DNA from: an uncultured Eubacteriales bacterium
GTDB lineage: Bacteria > Bacillota_A > Clostridia > Christensenellales > Aristaeellaceae
Direction of reading: 5' to 3'
DNA length: 5,786 bases
NCBI GenBank assembly: GCA_900313545.1
Contig: OMRS01000019.1
Span: 1-5,786, forward strand
Part shown: in pieces, positions 1 through 5,390 of the stretch
Layout of the letters: every line of letters begins with the position of its first letter
Numbering within the stretch: position 1 is the first letter of the stretch
The notes under the pieces: model-generated
Databases searched by the model: none
What the model was told of the DNA's origin: nothing
The model's input: only the letters and a program-made list of their open reading frames with translations
Program-made: the position numbers and the translations under genes

Positions 1-1535
1 AGCACGTGCTTGAACTGGGTGTAGTTCCCGGGCCAGTTGTAGCGGGTCATCATGTTGAGGGCCTCGGGCTCGAACCCGGAAACCTGCCTGCCCAGCTCCA
101 TGTTCAGGTTGCTCAGGTACAGGCTGGCCAGCGACGGGATTTCATCCCTGCGGCTGCGCAGGGTGGGCAGGTTCAGGGACAGGGGCCCCAGCTTCACGGA
201 GAGCTTGAGGGCGAACTGGCACAGCGCCTCGCTCTCGCTTGTATCAAATGAAAATATCAGCCAGAGACGGCGGGCAAGCTCTGTCTCCTCAATGAGGGAG
301 ATCAGGGCGTTTTGTCGTGTCTGGGGTGCATCCTCCATGTGCTGGAAGAAGATCGCCGTCCCCTCGGTGCTCAGGGGGGATTCGTGCCGCTCCAGCAGGT
401 AGTCCCATCCGCGCTCGGTCAGGCGGGAGCCGTCAATGGTGACGAAGGGGTGGTTTTTGAGGCGGCTGCGCAGGTAGAGGGCGCGGGCGATCTGCTCCTT
501 CCCGGTTCCCTCCTCCCCGATGATCATCACGGCGTGGCAGGATTCGGCGATGGGGGACAGCCGAGGTTCCATATCGCCCATGGAGCCGCTGACGGTAAAG
601 AAGCTGTTGCCAAAGAGCTGCTGGCACTCCAGGGCATCGTAGAAACGGATGCCTGAATGAACGGTCTTCAGGGGGATCTGCGAAGGCTGGTCGCGAAACA
701 CGTAGTAGCGTTGCCCGTTCAGCTCAAAGCTGGAGGCGCTGACCGCGTGCATGATCCCGCCGGCGTGATGGTAAAACAGCACCTCCCCCTTGTCGGGAAC
801 GCCGGGGATGCGCCTTCGCAGGACGTCCAGCAGGTCCTCCGGCAGAATGTCCGAGAAGGCGAACACCTTTTCGCGCTTCGTGTTGAAGACCACGCAGCGC
901 CGGGAATCCTGGCCGATCATGCTCCGCAGGAAATGGTTCTCGTTGCGGATGCGACGGAAGGTCCGGCCCTGGGTCTGCGCGTCCTGCAGGGCCTGGTGAA
1001 GGCTGCTCTCCCCGGAGGTGATCAGCAGCGCCTGGAAACCCTCGCTGCGCGCCGCGCCATGGGCGACCATGTCGCAGATGACCGTGTGGATGTTCCGCTC
1101 CTGCAGCTTCCGCAGGGCTGCGGGGACGTCGCTGCTGTGGTGCACGGTTTCGATGGGGATGTCAAAGCGCATCAGGTTGCACAGGGTGTGGGCGTTTTCG
1201 GTCACCCCGGGAAAGCCGACGATGGCCATCTGCTCCGCATAGTTCTCCGCGAGCTTGATGGTGCGCAGCACGTCGTAGAGCGAGACGGGGATTTCGATGA
1301 CCGGCAGGTCCGTGACCTCCCGCAGCATGCCGGCGGTTCCGCCGCGGGAGACGACGACGTCAAAGCCGGTCATGTCCAGCTGCCGGATAATTTCCACGCC
1401 GGCCTGCAGGTCCCCGGTATAGGCCTCCAGGCGGATGCCGGGATACGCTTCGGCGGCGCGGGTGAGGGAGGTGGCCATGGATTCGTAGGGCGCAACGGCC
1501 AGAACGCGGATGGGAGCGTCGTCATGAGCGGCCAT
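1..1535 (-). CDS. PrpR_N-domain transcriptional regulator with degenerate sigma-54-type AAA+ domain (C-terminus cut by window edge)
   Basis: This is a ligand-responsive regulator, probably controlling the divergent sugar-acid operon. The visible 511 residues start at an ATG whose first base is 1535, preceded by AAAGGAGG with a 7-base spacer. Residues about 1-185 match the PrpR_N sensor domain: SRGGTA at 63-68, IPVSLYDVLR at 82-91, and a TSGESSLHQAL segment near 173-183. Residues about 200-285 look PAS-like (VVFNTKREKVFAF). From about 310 the protein follows the bacterial enhancer-binding AAA+ fold: Walker A GEEGTGKE at 340-347, LPTLRSRRDEIPSLA at 456-470 and NWPGN at 500-504. The GAFTGA loop is absent; Walker A lysine to Walker B is about 52 residues, roughly 12 fewer than in NtrC. 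The Walker B Asp-Glu is replaced by Gln-His (AIFFQH, 394-399), and the FRxDLYYRL arginine-finger motif is not recognisable. The expected C-terminal helix-turn-helix lies off the window. Family assignment is firm; sigma-54 independence is inferred. Confidence 0.9.
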   Translation of the reverse strand, partial: MAAHDDAPIRVLAVAPYESMATSLTRAAEAYPGIRLEAYTGDLQAGVEIIRQLDMTGFDVVVSRGGTAGMLREVTDLPVIEIPVSLYDVLRTIKLAENYAEQMAIVGFPGVTENAHTLCNLMRFDIPIETVHHSSDVPAALRKLQERNIHTVICDMVAHGAARSEGFQALLITSGESSLHQALQDAQTQGRTFRRIRNENHFLRSMIGQDSRRCVVFNTKREKVFAFSDILPEDLLDVLRRRIPGVPDKGEVLFYHHAGGIMHAVSASSFELNGQRYYVFRDQPSQIPLKTVHSGIRFYDALECQQLFGNSFFTVSGSMGDMEPRLSPIAESCHAVMIIGEEGTGKEQIARALYLRSRLKNHPFVTIDGSRLTERGWDYLLERHESPLSTEGTAIFFQHMEDAPQTRQNALISLIEETELARRLWLIFSFDTSESEALCQFALKLSVKLGPLSLNLPTLRSRRDEIPSLASLYLSNLNMELGRQVSGFEPEALNMMTRYNWPGNYTQFKHV

Positions 1536-1542
1536 GAGGGTG

Positions 1543-1550
1543 CCTCCTTT
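1543..1550 (-). promoter_or_regulatory. Shine-Dalgarno site of the regulator gene
   Basis: On the minus strand this reads AAAGGAGG, 7 bases before the ATG at 1535. It fixes the regulator start. A second minus-strand ATG at 1525 is out of frame. Confidence 0.85.
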
Positions 1551-1568
1551 ACGCAGGTGTGTGTAAAA

Positions 1569-1584
1569 GTTTGAAACGGTTTCG
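1569..1584. promoter_or_regulatory. Putative operator site 1 (GTTTC/GAAAC palindrome)
   Basis: The sequence GTTTGAAACGGTTTCG contains two overlapping short palindromes: GTTT-G-AAAC (1569-1577) and GAAAC-G-GTTTC (1573-1583). It shares TTTGAAACG and GTTTCGA with site 2, but the half-sites are in the opposite order. It lies 34 bases upstream of the regulator start codon. It is probably a protein-binding site, by analogy with the other two copies. Confidence 0.5.
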
Positions 1585-1606
1585 ACGTCATGGAACCCCG
1601 GAAGAT

Positions 1607-1622
1607 GTTTCGATTTGAAACG
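1607..1622. promoter_or_regulatory. Putative operator site 2 (GTTTC-N5-GAAAC)
   Basis: A perfect inverted repeat, GTTTC (1607-1611), five-base spacer, GAAAC (1617-1621), followed by G. It matches site 3 at 13 of 16 positions and starts exactly 51 bases before it, close to five helical turns, so both would face the same side of the DNA. The centre is about 113 bases upstream of the predicted operon transcription start. Confidence 0.6.
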
Positions 1623-1657
1623 TCCTGAAAGGCGGAATGTTGAAAAAAGAAGAGAAA

Positions 1658-1673
1658 GTTTCAAATTTAAACG
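1658..1673. promoter_or_regulatory. Putative operator site 3 (GTTTC-N6-AAAC)
   Basis: GTTTCAAATTTAAACG is an imperfect copy of site 2, with outer arms GTTT (1658-1661) and AAAC (1669-1672). Its centre, 1665, falls about 62 bases upstream of the predicted operon start. That is typical of a class I activator contacting housekeeping RNA polymerase. The likely binder is the PrpR_N-type regulator encoded next door, but a different local regulator cannot be excluded. Confidence 0.6.
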
Positions 1674-1692
1674 ATTTGGTGAACCTGCTGAA

Positions 1693-1721
1693 TTGAGGGC
1701 AGGGGATGATGGGAATATAAT
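1693..1721 (+). promoter_or_regulatory. Sigma-A-type promoter of the catabolic operon
   Basis: The -35 box is TTGAGG (1693-1698), the spacer is 17 bases, and the -10 box is a perfect TATAAT (1716-1721). Transcription would start near 1727-1729, giving a leader of about 35 bases before the kinase ATG. The -35 box departs from consensus in its last two bases, which fits an activator-assisted promoter. Confidence 0.75.
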
Positions 1722-1733
1722 ACAACATGTCAA
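1706..1733 (-). promoter_or_regulatory. Possible overlapping minus-strand promoter for the regulator
   Basis: On the minus strand a perfect TTGACA (1733-1728) is followed, after 16 bases, by CATCAT (1711-1706), which matches four of six -10 positions. Transcription would start near 1699 and give a leader of about 164 bases that runs through all three GTTTC/GAAAC sites. It overlaps the operon promoter, so polymerase binding at the two would compete. The weak -10 box and short spacer keep this tentative. Confidence 0.35.
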
Positions 1734-1748
1734 GGGATTCTGAAAGCC

Positions 1749-1755
1749 GAGGGGA
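1749..1755 (+). promoter_or_regulatory. Shine-Dalgarno site of the kinase gene
   Basis: GAGGGGA lies 6 bases before the ATG at 1762. It is weaker than the AGGAGG sites of the downstream genes, but well placed. Confidence 0.7.
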
Positions 1756-1761
1756 AGCAAT

Positions 1762-3027
1762 ATGATCAAATTGCTGATCATCGCCGATGATTTTACAGGC
1801 GGTCTGGACACAGGCGTACAGTTTGCCGCGAGGGGAATCCGCACCCGGGTGGTGACGGATCCGGAAACGGAGTACGTCCGGGCGGCGGACGGGGCAGAGG
1901 TGCTCGTGGTGGTGGCGGAGACGCGCCATCTGTCCCCCCGGCTTGCCTATGAGATGGTTTTTCGCGTTGCGCAAAAGGGAAAACAGCTCCATATCCCGCA
2001 CATCTACAAGAAGACCGACTCCGGTCTGCGCGGAAATATCGGCGCGGAGCTGAGCGCGGTTATGGATGCGGCCGGGGAAGCGCGCATGGCCTTTCTCCCC
2101 TCCATGCCGGCCATGGACCGCGTGACCCGGGGCGGTGTTCATTATGTGAACGGCCAGCCCGTCAGCGAGTCGGTGTTCGGGCAGGACCCCTTCGAGCCCG
2201 TTACCGAGTCGGATGTGCTCCGGCTGCTGGCCCTGCAGACAAAGACCCCGGCATGCTCGGTCACCTGGGACCACGTCCCGGAGGAGGGCAGGGGCTTTGT
2301 GGTCGTCGATGCGCAGACGGATGAGGACCTGCGCAGGGCCGGACAGGCGCTGGCGCATTCGGGCCTGCTTTGCGTCATGGCGGGCTGCGCGGGCTTTGCC
2401 TCCGTGCTCCCGGAGCTGTTGGGGCTGACGGCGGGCGAGCTGCCGCAGGTGCCCAGACTGGATTACGGCCTGTTCGTGCTGTGCGGCAGCGTCAACCCGA
2501 TCACGCTGCGCCAGCTGGCATATGCCGAAACGAGGGGCTTTACGCGGGAGCATATCCTGCCTGAGCAGAAGCTGGAGGCGGGGTATTTTGACACGGACGC
2601 GGGAAAATCGGCGCTTAAAGGCTGGCGCGGGATGCTGCGGGACACGCCCTGGCTCATCCTGGATGCCAACGACGCGGGAGAGGGCAATGCACCGACGGCG
2701 GCCTACGCGGCCGGCCGCGGCATGACCACGGAGGACCTGCGCAGCGGCATTTCCTCCGCGATGGGCGTGATCCTGCCTGAAATGATGAAGGCCGATGTCC
2801 TGCGCACGATGCTGATTACCGGCGGGGACACCCTGCTCAAGTGCATGGACCGGATGAAGGTGCATGAGATGGAGCCGCTTCTGGAGATTTTCCCCGGCGT
2901 GGTGCTCTCCAGATTTGAGGCGATGGGCAGACTGCGGTTTGTGATCACCAAATCCGGCGGATTCGGGGAAGAGACCCTGCTCTGCGACCTGAAGTCGCTG
3001 ATTGACGCACAGTACCAACATGAATGA
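1762..3027 (+). CDS. Four-carbon acid sugar kinase family protein (DUF1537/OtnK type)
   Basis: A cytoplasmic ATP-dependent kinase of 421 residues, a normal length for the family. Characterised relatives (OtnK, DtnK, LtnK) phosphorylate the 4-hydroxyl of D-erythronate, D-threonate or L-threonate; the substrate here is unknown. The N-terminal sugar-binding domain shows ADDFTGGLDTG (8-18) and KKTDSGLRGNIGAEL (83-97), then the loop RGGVHYVNGQP (123-133) and DPFEPVTES (142-150). The C-terminal nucleotide-binding domain shows CGSVNPITLRQL (241-252), ITGGDT (352-357) and ITKSGGFGEE (395-404). All family signatures are present, so it should be active. It is the first gene of the plus-strand operon, about 35 bases after a sigma-A-type promoter. 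Its TGA overlaps the ribosome-binding site of the next gene by one base. No PdxA-like, OtnC- or OtnI-like partner of the classical C4-acid pathway is visible here, so the chemistry may differ. Confidence 0.95.
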   Translation: MIKLLIIADDFTGGLDTGVQFAARGIRTRVVTDPETEYVRAADGAEVLVVVAETRHLSPRLAYEMVFRVAQKGKQLHIPHIYKKTDSGLRGNIGAELSAVMDAAGEARMAFLPSMPAMDRVTRGGVHYVNGQPVSESVFGQDPFEPVTESDVLRLLALQTKTPACSVTWDHVPEEGRGFVVVDAQTDEDLRRAGQALAHSGLLCVMAGCAGFASVLPELLGLTAGELPQVPRLDYGLFVLCGSVNPITLRQLAYAETRGFTREHILPEQKLEAGYFDTDAGKSALKGWRGMLRDTPWLILDANDAGEGNAPTAAYAAGRGMTTEDLRSGISSAMGVILPEMMKADVLRTMLITGGDTLLKCMDRMKVHEMEPLLEIFPGVVLSRFEAMGRLRFVITKSGGFGEETLLCDLKSLIDAQYQHE

Positions 3028-3032
3028 GGAGG
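3027..3032 (+). promoter_or_regulatory. Shine-Dalgarno site overlapping the kinase stop codon
   Basis: AGGAGG begins on the last base of the kinase TGA (3025-3027) and sits 8 bases before the ATG at 3041. It decides the start of the next gene against in-frame upstream candidates (TTG at 3002, ATG at 3020), which lie inside the kinase gene. The overlap suggests translational coupling. Confidence 0.85.
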
Positions 3033-3040
3033 AAACGGAC

Positions 3041-4201
3041 ATGAACTATCCCCAGCTTCCCGGGCTGACGCCGGACGGCCGTCTGTACCGGAATGTGGAC
3101 ATGGGCACCCTGGAGGCCTTCCTGCCTTCGGGCGGCTACCCGACCGCACACGCGCCGGCCATGCTGGAGCTGCCGGACGGTGCCATGCTGTGCTGCTGGT
3201 TCGCGGGCACCTACGAGGGCAGCGCGGACATCCGCATCATCTGCTCCCGCCTGGAAAAGGACGGCCTGCGCTGGTCGGATCCGGTGGACATCTCCGGGGA
3301 CCCGGAGCGCAGCGAGCAGAACCCCTCCCTGTTTGCCGGCAATGACGGTGCGGTCTGGGCGATCTACACCGCCCAGAAGGACCGCCAGGCGGGCAAGGAC
3401 AACATGCAGTTCACCTCCCAGATCCGCGTGCAGAAGAGCACGGACGGCGGCAGAACCTGGGGGCCCTACGAGACCCTGTTTGCCCGGGAGGGCAGCTTCT
3501 GCCGCCAGCCGATCCAGGTGCTCTCCAGCGGAAGGTGGATTTTCGCCAACTGGCTGTGCACGGACAGCCCCGACGGTCTCTCCGGAGATCCGACGGCGCT
3601 GCAGATTTCGGACGACGAGGGGAAAACCTGGCGCCAGGTGGACATGCCCGGCAGCCGCGGACGCGTGCATGCCAACGTGGTCGAGCTGGAGAACGGGCAT
3701 CTGGCCGCCTTCATGCGCTCCCGTGAGGCGGATTTCATCTACCGCAGCGAATCCGCCGACTGGGGCGACACCTGGTCCGTGCCGGTGCCCACGCCCCTGC
3801 CCAACAACAACTCCTCCATCAGCGCGCTGAAGCTGCACAGCGGCCGCGTGGCCATCGCCTACAATCCGACCTGCACCCCCGACCCGCAGCCGGGCAGGGC
3901 GGCCTGGCCGGGGCTTCGCTGCCCGGTGGCGGTGGCCCTGAGCGAGGACGGCGGGGTGACCTTCCCCCTGGTCCGCTGGATGGAGCGCGGAGAGGGGTAC
4001 ATGGGCGAGGAGAACAGGACCAACAACCGCCAGTATGAGTATCCCTTCCTGATGCAGAGCCGCGACGGCATGCTGCATCTGGCTTACGCCGCCTATACCC
4101 GCAAGGGTGTGAAATACGTCCGCTTCAGCGAGGAGGACGTCATCGGCGCAAAACGCGAGAAGGTCGGCCTCTACAACCCCACTGCCGCCCAGACGAGATA
4201 A
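3041..4201 (+). CDS. BNR/Asp-box sialidase-fold protein (BNR_2-like), cytoplasmic
   Basis: A 386-residue beta-propeller of the sialidase superfamily. Four Asp-boxes (S-x-D-x-G-x-T-W) are visible: STDGGRTW 133-140, SDDEGKTW 190-197, SADWGDTW 238-245 and SEDGGVTF 301-308. Typical BNR_2 segments occur in order: HAPAMLELPDG (37-47), FAGTYEGSADI (54-64), QNPSLF (93-98), VHANVVEL (209-216), SALKLHSGR (261-269), YEYPFLMQ (332-339) and AYTRKGVKYVRF (351-362). There is no signal peptide or membrane segment, so it should act in the cytoplasm on an imported small molecule rather than on extracellular sialoglycans. Automated annotation would probably say exo-alpha-sialidase, but I cannot identify the Arg triad with confidence. 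Other sugar-acid reactions (hydrolysis, lyase or isomerase chemistry) are equally possible. The start is set by AGGAGG 8 bases upstream. It lies 13 bases after the kinase and 16 before the dehydrogenase. Confidence 0.9.
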   Translation: MNYPQLPGLTPDGRLYRNVDMGTLEAFLPSGGYPTAHAPAMLELPDGAMLCCWFAGTYEGSADIRIICSRLEKDGLRWSDPVDISGDPERSEQNPSLFAGNDGAVWAIYTAQKDRQAGKDNMQFTSQIRVQKSTDGGRTWGPYETLFAREGSFCRQPIQVLSSGRWIFANWLCTDSPDGLSGDPTALQISDDEGKTWRQVDMPGSRGRVHANVVELENGHLAAFMRSREADFIYRSESADWGDTWSVPVPTPLPNNNSSISALKLHSGRVAIAYNPTCTPDPQPGRAAWPGLRCPVAVALSEDGGVTFPLVRWMERGEGYMGEENRTNNRQYEYPFLMQSRDGMLHLAYAAYTRKGVKYVRFSEEDVIGAKREKVGLYNPTAAQTR

Positions 4202-4205
4202 CCTC

Positions 4206-4211
4206 AGGAGG
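4206..4211 (+). promoter_or_regulatory. Shine-Dalgarno site of the dehydrogenase gene
   Basis: A perfect AGGAGG, 6 bases before the ATG at 4218 and 4 bases after the preceding TAA. It occupies most of the 16-base gap, so no separate promoter fits there. Confidence 0.85.
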
Positions 4212-4217
4212 TGCCAT

Positions 4218-5378
4218 ATGCTGGAAAGATACAACCTGAAAATGCCCCATGCCGTGTACGGCGGCGTCAACGCGATGGACAACATCACGGATATTGTCAG
4301 GGCATCCGGAGCGAAGAAGGTCGCGATGTTTACGGATCCCGGCATCGAAAAGACCGGCCTGTTTGCCCTTCCCGAGGCCGCGGTCAGGGCCAGCGGCGTG
4401 GAGTACTACGTGCTGGACGACCTGAGGCCTGAACCGGATTACATGGCGGTCCAGAAGCTGATTGACGACTTCAAGGCCCAGGGCGCGGACCTGATCGTCG
4501 CCTGCGGCGGCGGCAGCGTCATGGACGCGGCGAAGCTGGCCAGCGTGCTGGTGACGGACGAGTACGGCGTCAAGGAGCTGCTGGACACCCCCGGCCGCGC
4601 GAAAAAGTGCGTGCCCATCGTGCTGATCCCCACCACCGCCGGAACAGGGGCGGAGGTGACCCCCAACGCGATCGTGGCCGTGCCGGAAAAGCAGCTGAAG
4701 GTCGGCATCGTCAATGACAACATGATCGCGGACTACGTCATCCTGGACGCCCGCATGATCCGGAACCTGCCCCGCAAGATCGCGGCGGCCACCGGCGTGG
4801 ATGCCCTGGCCCACTGCATCGAGTGCTACACCAGCAACAAGGCCAATCCGCTGAGCGACACCTTCGCCCTGCACGGACTTGACCTGATCCTCAACAACAT
4901 CATTCCCGCCTGCGATGATCCCGATGCCATGGACGCCAAGAACGCCATGCAGATTGCGGCCTTCTACGGCGGCCTGGCCATCACCGCCAGCGGAACCACC
5001 GGCGTGCATGCCCTGTCCTATCCCCTGGGCGGCAAGTACCACATCGCCCACGGCGTGTCCAACGCGATTCTGCTCACCCCGGTCATGAAGTTCAACGAGC
5101 CGGTCTGCCGCGAGCGCTTTGCGCAGTGCTATGACCGCTGCGCCCATGACGGCAGCAACTGCAAAACCGCAGAGGAGAAGAGCGCCTGGATCCTCCGCAG
5201 GCTGGACGAGATCGTCCGGCATCTGGAGATCCCCACCAGCCTCAGGGAGTTCGGCGTGCCCGAGGAGGACCTGGAGGGCCTGGTGGAGGCCGGCATGCAG
5301 GTCAAGCGGCTGCTGGTGAACAACATGCGCGAAATCACCCCGGACGACGCCAGAAACATCTACAAACAGATCATGTAA
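4218..5378 (+). CDS. Iron-containing alcohol dehydrogenase (group III)
   Basis: A 386-residue NAD(P)-dependent, metal-dependent dehydrogenase, the usual length for this family. The N-terminal dinucleotide-binding domain contains GGGSVMDAAK (97-106) and IPTTAGTGAEVTPN (137-150). The all-helical C-terminal domain carries the four expected metal ligands: D195 and H199 in VDALAHCIE, H264 in GVHALSYPLGG, and H278 in HIAHGVSNA. All catalytic features are intact, so it should reversibly oxidise an alcohol or hydroxy acid to the carbonyl. The specificity cannot be read. In this operon it may reduce the aldehyde released by the DapA-family enzyme encoded next, or oxidise a hydroxyl of a sugar acid before cleavage. 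It is separated by 16 bases from the propeller gene and 12 from the aldolase gene, with no room for a promoter. Family membership is near certain; its role is inferred from neighbours. Confidence 0.95.
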   Translation: MLERYNLKMPHAVYGGVNAMDNITDIVRASGAKKVAMFTDPGIEKTGLFALPEAAVRASGVEYYVLDDLRPEPDYMAVQKLIDDFKAQGADLIVACGGGSVMDAAKLASVLVTDEYGVKELLDTPGRAKKCVPIVLIPTTAGTGAEVTPNAIVAVPEKQLKVGIVNDNMIADYVILDARMIRNLPRKIAAATGVDALAHCIECYTSNKANPLSDTFALHGLDLILNNIIPACDDPDAMDAKNAMQIAAFYGGLAITASGTTGVHALSYPLGGKYHIAHGVSNAILLTPVMKFNEPVCRERFAQCYDRCAHDGSNCKTAEEKSAWILRRLDEIVRHLEIPTSLREFGVPEEDLEGLVEAGMQVKRLLVNNMREITPDDARNIYKQIM

Positions 5379-5384
5379 GGGAGG
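5379..5384 (+). promoter_or_regulatory. Shine-Dalgarno site directly abutting the dehydrogenase stop codon
   Basis: GGGAGG follows the TAA (5376-5378) without a gap and lies 6 bases before the ATG at 5391. A ribosome terminating on the dehydrogenase would therefore cover this site, which favours coupled translation. Confidence 0.8.
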
Positions 5385-5390
5385 ACAGCC

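Larger units (their letters stand above)
1536..1761. other. Divergent intergenic control region
   Basis: These 226 bases separate the minus-strand regulator from the plus-strand operon and contain no gene. The part from about 1600 to 1730 is clearly AT-richer than the flanking coding DNA and includes a purine run (1642-1658). It holds three clusters of GTTTC/GAAAC half-sites, a TTGAGG/TATAAT promoter toward the operon, and a possible TTGACA/CATCAT promoter toward the regulator. I saw no convincing sigma-54 (-24/-12) element and no terminator hairpin. Confidence 0.85.

Noticed and set aside
657..1574. Long plus-strand open frame (305 codons) opposite the regulator
   Set aside because: It is a shadow of the minus-strand regulator in G+C-rich DNA. 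It has no good ribosome-binding site and no recognisable family, while the opposite strand encodes clear PrpR_N motifs.
1734..1747. Possible sigma-54 promoter (GG-N10-GC) before the kinase
   Set aside because: Only the invariant GG and GC are met. The surrounding bases do not resemble TGGCAC and TTGC, and the site would leave almost no leader before the ATG at 1762.
3002..3040. Earlier in-frame starts (TTG 3002, ATG 3020) for the propeller protein
   Set aside because: They fall inside the kinase gene and lack a Shine-Dalgarno site, whereas ATG 3041 has AGGAGG at an 8-base distance.
1588..3042. Minus-strand open frame of 484 codons spanning the intergenic region and the kinase
   Set aside because: It lies antisense to the well-supported kinase. 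The composition is typical of antisense frames (rich in His, Arg, Gln and Ala) and there is no domain or start signal.
2945..4345. Minus-strand open frame of 466 codons opposite the propeller gene
   Set aside because: Antisense shadow across two gene boundaries, with no recognisable motifs; the plus strand has four Asp-boxes and a proper start.
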